Below the pieces are notes generated by a model. The model ran no database searches. It saw nothing but the letters and a program-made list of their open reading frames with translations, and had not been told where the DNA came from. The position numbers and the translations under genes are program-made. Shown one piece after another: positions 1 to 11,720 of a stretch of DNA of 64,000 bases; the first letter of the stretch is position 1, and every line of letters starts with the position of its first letter. The stretch is taken from contig SIJG01000002.1 in NCBI GenBank assembly GCA_023374025.1, forward strand, positions 720,078-784,077, written 5' to 3'. Origin of the DNA: Heterodera schachtii (lineage: Eukaryota > Nematoda > Chromadorea > Rhabditida > Heteroderidae).

Positions 1-1793
1 GAGTCACTATGCCCAACAAAACAGATTTTCTTTATCTGTAAATATAGTATATTTTATCGTATGTTCTCTATTGCATAATATGCGTCCTCTGCGGGACTTT
101 TGTGCGTCTCATAACCTTTTACACAGCCTGTGGGATTTACACGTCCCATAGGCTTAAAATGTCCTATGGGTTTATGTATCCCACGGGGTTTTCGCATTTC
201 ATTCAAAATTTTATGACCATAACTTTTTTGTAATTTTGTAAAAAAAAATTTCTAAATTAATATATTCCAGTAGTGAATACCTAGGGTGTTTGAATACCAT
301 AAAATACATATTAATTTGGGTTAAATAGCCAAGTTATGAATTTTTAAGAAACATCGACTTGTCGATTTTAATGAAATGACCAAGCACCCGTAATTTCCGG
401 CTATAAATCCATGATTTGTTTTCCCATTTGGGAAGTTGAGCCAGAAAAATGCAGAAAATCGCGGCCAGAAGCCGAAGAATGGGGGTGTTCATCATAACAG
501 CTATTCGGAAAAATTCGGCACTAATAAAAACTTTAGACTTAATATACTTTAAAAGGAAAGGACAATAAAATGAAATTTCAAGATTTAGGCGTATCTTGCA
601 AAAATATAAAAACGTTTTCCTACTATATATTTAAAGCCTGTGATTCGAAAAGTAAGGAGATTGCAGGCAAACCAACAATTATTAGCACAATATGTAATAT
701 TTTAAATATATTTAATCATAAATTGGCTTCTTTTTTTTTGCGAGAAAAAGGCAATTGAGGGCAGTATGCCATCATTTGACAAGCAAATACATCCCTTCTG
801 TTTAAGCATTTTGCGCCAATTTGGCAATCAATTTGGCAACTCTGTTTAAAGCCATCATGCTAACATTGGGCGAGCACTTTCGATGCTAAAAATAACAATT
901 TTTATGCATTAAAAGAAGCTATTTTTACTGGGACGCAGTTATCACTGTTTTTAAATGGCGTCGGTTTGACTTTATTCTTTCAATAGCTCTCGAATAATAC
1001 CATTTTTGTCCGGGTTTCGCCGTTTTTAAAAGGTTGGGAATAGTCCATTTTGCTCATTTTTCCAAAATTTTGTATCGGTTCAAAACCCATTTTTTTGCCA
1101 TTTTCCTGAACATTACAGGAAACTCTCGAGTTTTTTTGTGGGTTAGGTAGACCTATAGTACAGCCCGAATTGGGACTTCTTCCCGAAACTTTGGAACTCA
1201 CTCACATTTGTACTTAATTGCAATTAATGAATAAAATATTTGCTTTAATTTTAATTTATTTTCAAATATATTTTTGTGTCGTGTTGTGCGCTTTTAATTT
1301 TTCTTGCACTGCAAATGTTTCCATTTTTATTCAAAATTTTGTAAATATTAGGTTCTTGCGTTTTTTCTTTAACATTTAATCAAATATTTTTGGATTTTTT
1401 TTCATAAATAACTATTTTTTCAAAATTTTTTGTAAAATTTTTTGATTTTTTTACGGCTAGCTTTGAAAATTCATTTTGATTATTTTTTGTGAAAAATTAT
1501 GTTTATTGATAATTTTGTACGAACTGCCATGACATCGGATAATTAGGGGTGCCATTTTTAATTTGGTAATAGTTAATATGATTGGCCACCATTGCAAAAC
1601 AAAATCCTATTTTTTTAACCTATTCATAAGCCTGAGCCCGAATTTGAACAAAAAGTCGAAATTCAATTTTAAAATAAACTCACAGATTTGTTTTTTTTTT
1701 GTTCTAATTCGGATTTTGCAGATATTGTTGATTGAATTCAAAAGTTTATTAGAGAACAAATAAATTATATGAAAATCCTTCCAACTAGGGCTG
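1..1793. other. AT-rich stretch without a recognisable gene
   Basis: I see no exon of a known family here. Near 60-200 there are several short complementary phrases built on TGGGA/TCCCA words around CCCATAGGC, a low-complexity repeat. An open frame at 570-758 encodes 62 residues but matches nothing I know and has no flanking splice structure that continues it. The remainder is A/T-rich spacer. Confidence 0.5.
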
Positions 1794-2230
1794 TGGTTTT
1801 AACCGTGACCGGAAAATGCGTCAGTGGAAAATGCGTCAGTGATACAAATATTTTAAAATTAATATTGTGATACAGAAGTATAATTCTATTAGAATATGGT
1901 TCTGAATTTCGAACCCCGAACCCGTATTCGAACAAAAAATCAAAAGTCAAAATTTTCGAAATTAGTGTTTTTCTTCAAAATCGGTTCAAATACACAGAAA
2001 CAAATTGAAATTCATCATCCTTCAATAAGAAATCATTTATGCCGTTTTTGAACCAAAACGCAAAATTCGAAAAATTTGATTTGCGACTTTTTGTTCGAAT
2101 TCGGGTCCGGGATTCAGAATAGGCCGAAATGGATACCCGATTCGTGGTCAGTGACCTCGAAAACCTAAGGAACTTGGTTATTATGGCAATAAAATTTTCA
2201 CTGACGCATTTTCCGGGCGCCGTTTTAACC
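1794..2230. repeat. Short inverted-repeat element with GGAAAATGCGTCAGTG ends
   Basis: The left end reads GGTTTTAACCGTGACCGGAA followed by AATGCGTCAGTG. The right end is its imperfect reverse complement, with CACTGACGCATTTTCC then GTTTTAACC, giving about 32-bp inverted ends. The inside carries two opposed copies of a GAACCCCGAACCCGTATTCG-like phrase that recurs through the window. No coding capacity is visible, so this is probably a MITE. The GCGTCAGTGATA phrase recurs near 25940. Confidence 0.55.
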
Positions 2231-2888
2231 GGTGACTATTTGCTTAACTGATTTCTTTAAAAATTCTATATTTTTTTTCCTCTTGCGGTGCCAAATTGCA
2301 CTGTCGAACCCCGAAAAATGTGCAGCCTAAACCATAAAAACTGATCATTTTTTTGCATGCCCTGAGTTTATCGTTTTTTTACAGTTTTAATAGTGCTTCC
2401 ATTGTTTCAATGCCAAACAAACATTGCAACAAATTTCTGTCATTTTTATGCCAATTCCGTTCACCAACAACAACAAAAAGTAAATGAACGGAAAATGTGA
2501 ACAATAGAATATGAAAAAAACAGTTCAATCAGTTGGATAACTCCCAAGTGAGTCAATCAATCAATTAAATTCGGTATGGATTTGCTACACTTCTAAGAAA
2601 TAAACCCAAAAATTTCAGAGAAAATATTCTCCCAAAAATTAAACAACAGAAAATATCCCATAAGAAAGGAAAAATTTTTGCCAAAATTCGTCTCTAAAAT
2701 TTATTATTTATTTTCTTGACCAGTTGCAATTATGCGGGCTAAATTGATTAAAAAAAATAGTCACTTTTGGAATTTTTTGTGCATAAGGACACTGGATTTT
2801 CCAATTTTTAACACCTTATTTTGGCATTTTGCATTTTTTTGGCATCCATTTTAATATTTCAGTTTAAATGATTTAAAAGATGCTATGA

Positions 2889-3607
2889 CGAAGTGATAAA
2901 AATATGGGTGTTTGTAATAATTAAATTTTATTATCTAAATTTTATTTGCTAATTAATTAATTATAACTTATTGTTAGCTTAAACTTAGTATAATTTATCA
3001 ATCTTGGTATTAATTGTAGCTTTACGTACTGTTTACTACTTTATTAAATAAAAAATTAGTAAAAATTTACAAAAAGTTGTGACCAAAAACTTCCAAAAAA
3101 TTTACTCAACAATTTTAACACTAACTTTTTTGAAATCCAATAAAATTTTTTGAAATTTAGCAGAATAAAAGAGAAATCTTTGGTCTATCTTTTGATATAG
3201 AATGCGTGAATTAATTTAAGTTAGAACAATGGCCATCCAAAAAATGTAAGGTCGTTTAAATGCATAAATTGTTCTAACTTAAATTAATTCACGCACTTTA
3301 TATGAAAAGATAGCCCAAAGATTTCTCTTTTATTCTGCTAAATTTCAAATTTTTATTGGATTTCAAAAAAGTTAGTGTTAAAATTGTTGAGTCTAAACTT
3401 TTTGGAAGTTTTTGGTCACAACTTTTTGTAAATTTTTACTAATTTTTTAAAAATTATATAAGTAGTAAATAGTAAGTAAAGCTACAATTAATACCAAGAT
3501 TGATAAATTAGACTAAGTTTAAGCTAAGTGTTAATTAATTAATTAACAAATAAAATTTAAATAATTAAATTTAATTATTACAAACACCCATATTTTTTGT
3601 CGCTTCG
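2889..3607. mobile_element. Foldback element, near-complete 719-bp palindrome
   Basis: Two arms of about 330 bp are reverse complements over almost their whole length. The left arm opens with CGAAGTGATAAAAATATGGG and the right arm ends with the complement CCCATATTTTTTGTCGCTTCG. The loop is about 35 bases, at roughly 3230-3265. The arms hold no reading frame. The right end is followed by GGCTCACCACGG, a phrase that recurs beside other elements here. A partial, diverged copy of the right arm lies at 32880-32970. Confidence 0.85.
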
Positions 3608-4312
3608 GCTCACCACGGATTTAAAATTTTTTTAAAATGCACATTTAAAAAAATAAATAAAGCCGCAATTATTTTTAACCTCTTTTTTAGCTTATTCCTT
3701 TAGCTAATCCAGTTTTTCACAAAGATTTTAGGAATTTTAAATAAATTGACAATTTCAATTACCATCACTAAATTACTGTATTTTTTTTGTTGTGAATTTT
3801 TAAGCAAATTAATGTTGAATTTTAAAATTTTCAAGTTGGGTTAATTTTGAAACATCTTTTTCTTGTTCAATATAATTCTTTTTAAAATGAAGAAGTCGAA
3901 TTTTTTATGAATTTAAGTCTAAATAAACGAATATGAATTCTTGGATTTTTATCAAGCACAAATTCCGGTTTATCCCGAAATTCTTTTCCAAGGTGTCGGG
4001 GACCAACCCTTGGCTTTCTCGTTTAAAATGTTCTAATTTAATTATTTATCCACTAAAACTTTTCTTTTTGTATTTTTATTAATTAGCTTTGCTTATTTCG
4101 CAAGTTGGTACTCCCTACCAGGAGCAGGAAATTGTTTGCTATGGCTCTTGCTTCCTCTGCTCTCCCCTTTCCAAGGTTGGGAGATTTTGAGAAAATCATT
4201 TAACAATTTTAGCTTTTTTAAAAACTGGTATAGAGAAAAACAACATTGACTTAATGATGTAATAAGAACAATTGAAGAGCTAAATTAATTTGTAAATTTT
4301 TAAATTAATATA

Positions 4313-5018
4313 CAGTCAGGTGCATAAGTTTAACACCACTTGCCTTTTCGAGAAATTTGGGTTTATAAAAGTTAAATGATTGAACACCACATTTTGAATC
4401 TCGAATTTGAGAGCAGAGAGAAATCTGAAATAATTCTTGCAAACAAAACTTTTGATGCTGATCAAAAAAGTCTTTTGCACCAACATGATCAGATCACTCC
4501 TTCATGATGATCTGGACACCCCAAAATACAGTGAAAATCGGAAAAATTTTCGAAAAAAATTCCTAGGGGGTTAGGAAATTTTTTTGAAAATTTTGAATTG
4601 GCCCATTGTAAAGAGCACAATTTACTACCGCTTTGCTTTTTGGTGGATCTACGACTTATAGCCGCTGAGGTATGGGCACTTTCATTTCGATGTCTTCAAA
4701 AAGTACTAGTGCATTTACAGTAAAAATGACCAACACCGGAATTTAATTTCACATTCCTCAGCGGGTATATGTCGTAGAGACTTCGAGATTCAAAATGTGG
4801 TGTTAAACATATGCACCACTCAAAATGGGGTATGGTACACAAAGTCAACTGTAATTCGGGTTTGAACCGATATTTTGCTTAATGATTGGTATCTTTCGAA
4901 AGCCCATTAAAAATGCTACAAAAAATGTCAAAACATTTTGGTCATCACCAATCATTTAATTTTTATAAACCGAAATTTCTCGAAAAGGCAAGTGGTGTTA
5001 AACTTATGCACCTGACTG
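4313..5018. mobile_element. Tc1/mariner-like MITE with TA target duplication
   Basis: The element starts CAGTCAGGTGCATAAGTTTA and ends with its exact reverse complement. The terminal inverted repeats are nearly perfect for about 65 bp, and both ends are flanked by TA. Inside are further inverted pairs, for example 4384-4406 with 4781-4804 and 4645-4680 with 4750-4782, so a second palindrome may be nested. There is no transposase. CAGT ends and TA duplication suggest mobilisation by a Tc1/mariner transposase. Confidence 0.85.
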
Positions 5019-5543
5019 TAAATTTTGATTTTTTTTCTTTATTTTTTCCTCAAGTATTTTTCTACTCCGAATCCCATTCTCTGCCCATCCTCTTTTTTAT
5101 CATCTTCTTGTTTTCTTCTATTTGTATGTATAAAATTTAATCTTTCCAAGTAAAAAGCATTTTCAAGCGTCAGCTTACACATACACAACTTAAATACAAT
5201 GGACCTAAAAATTTTCAAAAATACACCCCCCGAAAATGGAAAATTTTTCAAAAATTTGCCCCCGAATGTTTAATTCTTTCTTGAACAAAAGTTTATAATA
5301 TAAAATTTTTTTATTCTTTTTAGGGGAATTTCAAACCTCAAGTCTCATAATACTTTAAGAAATAACAAGTATGTAGTTTAACAAATAAATCTTTCTCAAA
5401 ACTCGGGAAAATTCTTTATTGACAAATTCTTTTTTTTTATCGATTCGTTTTTGACTCAACTCGTTTTAATTACGAAAATTCAAATTTTTGCCATGATTGG
5501 AGCAATAATAAAATGTTGCTTTTTATACCTTAATTAATTTAAA

Positions 5544-5922
5544 ATGTCAAAGCCGGTGTTAAATTGGATTAAGCAGATGCTGAGCACGGGTGAGTACGCG
5601 GATGTGCACTTTTTGGTGGGGGACGGAGATGAAAAAGAGGCGAGATTTGAAATAATTATTTAATTTTTACTTTAAAACTTTTTAAGGTTATCCGAGCCCA
5701 TAAATTCGTTTTGAAGTTGGCCTCCGACATATTTGAGGCAATGTTCCGTTTTGACTCACGAATGAAAATTCAGGAAAGGGTAATAAAACAAGGAAATAGA
5801 AAATAAATAATACAGTAAAAAGTGACAATTAAATTTACCCTTAATTTATCCAATTAACAATTAAGGAATTGATGAACCCGAGCAATGGATTTTACAACAA
5901 AAATGAAAACAAAATGAAAAAA
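5544..5922 (+). pseudogene. BTB domain start fused to a MATH tail; internally deleted family member
   Basis: Exon 1 (5544-5639) starts MSKPVLNWIKQMLSTGEYAD and ends in GDGDEKE. Exon 2 (5687-5779) continues the BTB fold as VIRAHKFVLKLASDIFEAMF. Exon 1 ends at GAG followed by GCGAGA, a GC donor like its paralogues. The next recognisable exon is the last MATH exon (from 5866, ELMNPSNGFYNKNENK), preceded by the intron that normally precedes that exon. The rest of BTB, the whole of BACK and most of MATH are therefore missing. This looks like a deletion between intron 2 and the last intron. The frame then runs to a stop without the usual tail, so it is almost certainly non-functional. Confidence 0.75.
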
Positions 5923-6107
5923 GGTCGAATTGTATTTTTTTGGATCAAATTAAAAATTTTATTTGACTTTTAGGGGCAGGTGGCATATGTATTTGAAAAA
6001 AAAGAAATTAATTTAATTCAAATCATTACTTACAGGGCTCCCAACTATGCTGATTTTGATGATTTCTAGGAGTCAAAGCTGGTTTTTTTTGTGAGATGAT
6101 AATTCAG

Positions 6108-6385
6108 TGACGAGATCAGAAATTATAATTTGTCCTCCTTTTTGCTTCTTTCACTGTGACATCAATTGACAATGTCACTTTGTCCTCGCTTTTATTGTAA
6201 AAGCCTTTGCTGGGGTCCATCAGTTCCTTAATTGATCATAAATGGGTCAATTTAAAGAATCTTTAATTGTCACTCACAGCAAAGGAAATGAAATTGTCAT
6301 ATCCCCAGCTGGAGTTCGATTTGCTGCTTAAAGTTCTTTCTTCGCTAAATTTTCTCCAATAATCTCCCATTTTGATTTTTTTGAC
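6108..6385 (-). pseudogene. Last two MATH exons, truncated copy
   Basis: Read on the minus strand, 6385-6278 encodes the end of a MATH penultimate exon (SSWGYDNFISFA-like) followed by a GTGAGT donor. From 6226 the last exon reads ELMDPSKGFYNKSEDKVTLS. A one-base loss near its end shifts the tail to KEAKRRT instead of KEAKTED. The DNA is close to 42181-42440 in the minus-strand BTB-BACK-MATH gene, including the intron between the exons. Nothing further 5' is present. Confidence 0.75.
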
Positions 6386-7025
6386 TATACTGAACTGAAA
6401 AATTTTTTTTTTATATAAATGAATATTAACTATTAATTTATTTCAAAATATTTTAAATTATTTTTTTCGTAGTGCGACATTTGAGGACCGACTTTTGCGG
6501 GCCATTATTTCTGGGTTGAACTGTCAAAATAAAGAAAAAAATTTTCAATAATTAAATACTTATCAAATTTAAAAATTAGTGAAGGTAAGCTGATGCAAGG
6601 TGATCTGTTTCAATTGAAGAATTTATTTTATCCTAGAAGTCCCAAACCAAGTGGAAATTTTTTTCTTGCTTCTCTACACGTAGTGAAAATTGGCGTCTAT
6701 CTTTTTCTCAAAAATTGCCAACATTTGCTGTTCTAATAAACCATTGATCCAACCAAAATTAAAAACGTGCAACTAAGTATATCTATATTCATAATGGAAA
6801 CTAAACTTTTTAAAAATTTAATAGTTTTTTCGATGTTGATGCATAAGTTGAAAAGATTACTGTTAAAGGATGATGATGTTTAACTCGGAAAAATCACAAA
6901 TAAAACTAATTTGTTACTCAATTTTTGAAAAAAAAAATATTTATTTTTGTTTTTTTAGAGAGTTCAACCCAGAAATAATGGTCCGCAAATGTCGGCTAAC
7001 CATTTTTTACGCCTTTCTTCTTAAG

Positions 7026-7119
7026 CTTCTCTCAACCCATAAACTCATTTTGAAGTTATCTTCCGGTGTATTTGAGGCAATGTTCCGTTTTGACGCCAAG
7101 AAAGAACAAGGAGAAAATG
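7026..7119 (+). pseudogene. Isolated BTB exon 2
   Basis: A single exon after TTCTTAAG encodes LLSTHKLILKLSSGVFEAMF and then RFDAKKEQGEN, ending at a GTAAAA donor. It is 94 nt, exactly the family's usual exon-2 length. No exon 1 lies upstream. A degenerate exon-3 start (SANVPSITDLDM) may follow at about 7239. Around it, 6483-6530 and 6960-6996 form an imperfect inverted repeat, suggesting the exon was carried in by rearrangement. Confidence 0.7.
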
Positions 7120-7499
7120 GTAAAAATACCGAATAAAATAAATGATTATTTTTTGTGTTAATTGATTAAATTAGTCTCGCTAATTAACCAAATTTATTTT
7201 CATAATCTCTGCTAATCACATTAATAAATTTTCAATTAGTCTCTGCTAATGTCCCATCAATCACTGATTTGGACATGACAAACTGAAATAGTTTTGTTAA
7301 ATTAAGAAGATATATAAAATGATGATAATTATGTCATCTTTTATTGTCTCCTCGTGAGATAAAATAAAAAAAACGAAAATCCACATGTTTTAATAAAAAT
7401 AAATTTTTTTTAAATAATAAATATACAAATAAAAGTACATAACTAAAAAAGTGTATTTCGAAAAAGAGACACAAAATGGAGACATTATTTTAGGGGAGG

Positions 7500-8000
7500 G
7501 CACAAACAAAAAAATTACGGCAAAATGATGACTTTTTACATTGATTCAGACCGTAAACAATTTAGAATTTGGTGACTTCAAAAAATATTCTTCAAAGAGC
7601 CTAAACATTTCAAAGAGACCAATAAAAAATTTATAATTTCATTTATAGTTAAACGTTGATGTAAAACAAAAAAGGCCATTGTACTTGTAGGCTTCAGTAC
7701 ATCTGAATTGCACATTTTTTTGCCCCTTCTTTTATGAGATAATATTTTCTGGGTCAGTATTTTGCTGAATGAACAAAAAAGGAATTAATTTCAAATTATC
7801 TCCGTTTTTTATCCCCTCTTATGTCATAATTTTGCCGTAGTTTTTATTGTTCCATCATGCCAATAACAAAAGTTAATTTCTTATGAGTAAAAAAAATAGA
7901 TTACGAATTTTTTGTACTATTGCATTTTTGTGTCCTTTTTTTTTATCAATTTTCATTTTTATAAAAATATTCTATCGCTATTTTTGGTAGCATGTGGAAG
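7500..8000. repeat. Dispersed repeat carrying CATAATTTTGCCG / TGGGTCAGAATTTTGC phrases
   Basis: The stretch from about 7720 to 8000 matches 35360-35660 for roughly 290 bp: TTTTGCTGAATGAA, then TCTCCGTT, CATAATTTTGCCG, TTGTGTCC or CGTGTCC, and TTTTTGGTA. Further partial copies lie at 31430-31760 (+) and 45360-45640 (inverted). It has no convincing coding content and I cannot assign a class. Confidence 0.6.
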
Positions 8001-8225
8001 AAATTTGTATATTTTTTTACATTAAATTTGATTAAATTGAGGCAGGCAAATTTAAAAAAAATCAAATCCATAAGATTAACATTTTGGTATAAAAATTTTT
8101 CACCATACGGTCAATTTTTAAAAATTTCAACAATTCCCGTATCGTCGTCTCCGATCACTTTCAATTTTGCACGCGAGAATATCTTCCCCGATGGCGTCTG
8201 GGACCGACCCTATTTGAGCTCTTAT

Positions 8226-8480
8226 AATTATGGATTTTAATTTTTTTCGTCCTCTTCACCTCGTGTTCCTCTTCATCTTTCTTTTCCACTTTTTCCTTTT
8301 CCTGTGCCTCTTTTTCTTCCTCTTCCTTTTCTCTTCTGTCCTCTTGACTTTTTTCCTCTTCACCTCCTCTCCTCTCTCTTCTTCCTCTTCTGTGCCTTTT
8401 TTTCTTCCACTTCCTCTTCTTTCCCTGTCCTCTTCTCCTCGTGTTCCTTTTCATCTTTCTCCCAGATACTGATTTTTTGC
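8226..8480. repeat. CT-rich tract
   Basis: About 250 bases of TCTTCC/CTCTTTTCC low-complexity sequence. The long open frames on both strands across it, including a Lys/Glu-rich minus frame, are compositional. Related GA/CT tracts inside the acidic cassettes at 11450-11520, 17935-18005, 18165-18200 and 18730-18765 have recognisable flanks, which this one lacks. Confidence 0.7.
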
Positions 8481-8543
8481 TGGCAACACATTTTTTGGTA
8501 AAAATCTGTTAACAAATTACACTCAAATTTTCAAAATTTCCAC

Positions 8544-8567
8544 GGCGGCGCCTGTCGGCACCGCCGG
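8544..8567. repeat. GC-rich palindromic motif
   Basis: One copy of the hairpin-forming motif GGCGGCGCCTGTCGGCACCG, in otherwise AT-rich DNA. It is preceded by the usual context, AATCTGTTAACAAATTACAC then CAAATTTTC. At least eight more complete or half copies lie at 19212, 25725, 58136-59545 and 62547. Confidence 0.75.
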
Positions 8568-8959
8568 CCCCCCATTCTCCAACGAGAACTATGCCATATA
8601 AAACAAATATATTTTTAATAAAATTTTATTATACAAACAATCACAGTCAAAACTAACATATTGTCAAGTCACATCACCACTGTCGAAAACGAACAGCCCT
8701 TTTCTATCATTAAAATTCTTAAACCTTTGTATTATTATTTTTCATCTTCCACAATTTGCAGCGATGGCATTTATGCGCATTTCTAAGAATTTGCTTATTT
8801 TGGCCTACAATGCTTTTTCGACTTTGATATTAACAACCTAAGAAGCATAAATTTGCCTATTTGGTGCAAATCATTACCAGGGCCTGTCAAATAAAGTATA
8901 TGCAAATGCTCTTTTTTTTCCTTGCTTCCCCATGCTCTAAATAGTACGAATAACACTTT

Positions 8960-9400
8960 CTGTTTTTGTGTTTGGGTATAAAAATCGGTAATTTTATTTG
9001 CATATTTTGGGGTTTTATGCATATTTTGCGTATTTTCTGCAATCTCATGCATATTTTGCCATTTTTTGTGCATATTTTCAGTTTTTGCATATTTTGCCAT
9101 TTGTCATCAAATATTTTCCGATTTAGGTATCCCTTAGGAAATTGATTATTCCTAAATTAAATCTAAATCTGAATGGGGGCGCGCGTGGGTCAACAGTGAG
9201 TTTCACTGCCGAAAATCTTGAGAAATTTTTTTTTGAAATTGCAAAAACAACCGATAAAATTTATGGAGGAATAAAATTGCACCCCTAATTTTCAAGTTTT
9301 TTTTGTGCATATTTTGCGATTTTAGTGCATATTTGATGTATATTTCACGACTTTATTTGCATATTTATGCGCATATTTTTGCCATTTTTCGTGCGTTTTT
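8960..9400. repeat. Degenerate GCATATTTTGC repeats
   Basis: Many irregularly spaced copies of TGCATATTTTGC or close variants run from about 8995 to 9110 and again at 9305-9385. The intervening sequence contains a spacer unlike the repeats. Open frames on the minus strand with repeated KYAKTENMHKK-like words simply translate the repeat. No gene is supported. Confidence 0.6.
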
Positions 9401-10078
9401 TTGACAGCTCTGATCATTACAATATAGATGAACTTTAAATTCAATTTTATTAGATATATTTTGAATCATATTTGAATATCTTATTATGAAAATGAAGAAA
9501 AAAATAATTAAATTTGTTTTCATTGATAAAAATAAAATTGAGTTTTTCTCAATTAAGGTTTATTTGCTGTCCCGATATTTTCCTTTTTAAAAATTGGAAT
9601 AGAAATTAGAAAATTGAATTAATGATTTAAGAACAATTGAAGACTTAAATTTAATTATTTACTTTTATTTATTCTTTTTCTCGAGTATTTTTCCGCTCCG
9701 AGTCCCATTCTCTTCCACTCCTCTTTTTATCATCTTCCTTTTCTCTTTGTCTTCTCCTATTTCCCGCCTATTCCGCTTCCTCTCCCCATTCTTTTTCCTC
9801 TTCTTCTCTAACTCCTCCTTTTTCGTTAACACTTTCTCTTCGCTTTGTTCTTTGTTTTCATTTTCAGTTATATTTTATAAGAAATTATGCTGCTTGCTCC
9901 CTTTTCCATCATTTACTTTTGTTTCCTTATCTTTTGAATCACCCTATTATATCGAATTAATATTAAAACCTTTAATAAAAAAAACAATATTTAATAAAAT
10001 ATTTTTAAATAAATAAAAATTCCTCATTATGTTCCTTTCAGTCTGATCATTATTTTTAATAAATTTTTTCTTTTGTAG

Positions 10079-11345
10079 ATGTATCAGAAGATTGGCCCGC
10101 ATTTTATACGATGCGACCTGCCGAACAGAGGCCGGCATCTGCACAAGGAGTGATTTTGAGGTTAGAGTAGATTTTAATATTGAGAAATTTTTTTTTATTG
10201 AATCATAATGAGATTAACAGAATTTTTAAAAAATTGAACGTGTCATTGAGAATCTATGTTTTAATGAATTAATTTTTACTCTGGTAAGTTACAAATTAAT
10301 AAAATTTTTTAATCGTCTAATAATGTAAATTTTTTATTACCAAATTAAAATGAATATGCTTACATTCATGTTTGAGTATTTAAAAAATAATTTTTTAAAT
10401 CGCAATTTAAATCACATTTTATATTTATTAAAAAGGGAAAAATGATTAGGAAAAAATGAATCTTCTTGCTATATATGTGTGATATTATTTATTTAGTTTA
10501 ATTAAATCATAATGAGATTAACAGACTTTTTAAAAAGCTTAGTGTTTTGAGAATTTAAATTTTAAATTCATTTATTTATAAATTAACTCAAAAATTCTAA
10601 AATTTTTGTCATTTATTGGCGTCATTTATTCATTATAAAAACAATTTCAGGCCGATTCCAATGCCCAACAATGATTTGATGAGGGGAAAGACCTTCATTT
10701 ATGGGAAAATGCGGGACGGTGTTCATCGTCATGGAATACTGCGAGGAGGGCAGCTTCAAAGACTACGTGACCAAGCACAAGAAACCAATCGACATTCTGT
10801 TGGGTAACGATGGGGGGGATAAAAATGAATAAAATAAAATACTTTTTTGAAGGTTAATGGTTGGAGAAAAAAGTCCTAAATGGGCCATGTAATTTTTTTT
10901 AATGTAGGGAGAATAAAATTTTATTTTCTCATTTCCCATATTTAAAAAAGTTATTAAAAATTATTCTGATGGCATAAAAAGCGCGAAATTTCATAAAAAA
11001 TTTATGCACATTAACAAATGATTTTTGTAAGCGCCATTTTTTCTGGTTTTTTTTCAATTGGAGTAGGTACACAAAAGAGGAAAAATTACCAAAAAATTTT
11101 TAAATGAAACTTGAAAAAAATTGGAGTTTGACTTAAAAATTTCCCCAAATTTTTCCAACAGCCACCGATGTGTTGCTCCAATTGGCGGATGCGCTTTGAC
11201 TGATGCACACCAAAAAGATCGTGCAACGCGACCTCACCGCCAGCAATGTGTTGGTCCGGGAGATTTCACGGGGCCAAAACGACGAAGTCAAACGACTGCA
11301 CATGGTTGGGGGGGGGGGAACAGGTGCATTTGGCCAACTGGGGTG
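10079..11345 (+). pseudogene. Tyrosine-kinase-like pseudogene
   Basis: The exon at 10651-10805 encodes, in one frame, TVFIVMEYCEEGSFKDYVTK, typical of the hinge region and helix D of a protein kinase, but the frame is interrupted just upstream. The exon at 11162-11345 encodes LLQLADAL, a stop, then LMHTKKIVQRDLTASNVLVR. This is the catalytic loop: the family consensus HRDLxARN is changed to QRDLTASN, and a TGA replaces an Arg codon. A small exon at 10079-10160 encodes a PAEQRPASAQG stretch resembling kinase subdomain XI, but it lies upstream of the N-lobe exons, implying shuffling. Losing the HRD histidine, the stop and the frameshift make it inactive. HRDLxARN is usual for tyrosine kinases; the subfamily is not identifiable. 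Confidence 0.7.
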
Positions 11346-11379
11346 AACCGAAAAAATTGAAATCACAAAAAATTTTCTA

Positions 11380-11720
11380 GACGGGTTGCGCGCTATTCTG
11401 TGTTCAATGAAAATGGGCAAGAAGCGACACGGCGCCACGGGACGCGGAGATGAAGAGGAGAAAGAAGAGGAGGAAGAAGAGGAAGAAGAAGATTAGGAAG
11501 AGGAGGAGGAAGAAGGAGCTCAAATTTCCTTTGTTTTTAAAAAAATATTTTGATTTTTGTTTTTTTTTTTAAATAATTTTGTTAACAAAAAACATTTTTT
11601 CCAATCGGCACAAAGGTGAAAAGAATTGCGTTGGGCTCAGCGGTTTTTGTAAAATAGTAAATGTGCCGATTATTGGGGAAACTAAGACGAGAGAAAGAGA
11701 AGTGTGGTTAACATTTATCA
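11380..11720 (+). repeat. Left outer arm of a large inverted duplication, with acidic cassette
   Basis: This block matches the reverse complement of 17580-18030. Shared landmarks are CGGCGCCACGGGACGCGGAG followed by a (GAAGAG)n tract, then AATCGG...AAAGTGAAAAG, GCGTTGGGCTCAGCGGTTTT, and GGGGAAA...GAGAAAGAGAAGTGTGGTTA. The GA tract encodes a run of Glu in one frame (GDEEEKEEEE), ending at a TAG. It is probably a decayed exon of an acidic protein, also present at 18040-18235 and 18602-18802. Confidence 0.65.

Noticed and set aside
570..758. 62-codon plus-strand frame starting MKFQDLGVSCKN
   Set aside because: No family similarity I recognise, no splice partners and A/T-rich DNA; length is within chance expectation.
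8161..8501. Overlapping long frames on both strands, one Lys/Glu/Arg-rich
   Set aside because: They translate a CT-rich tract; several frames are open at once, a sign of low complexity.
8795..9100. 101-codon minus frame with repeated KYAKTENMH words
   Set aside because: It is a reading of the GCATATTTTGC repeat in two frames, not a coding signal.
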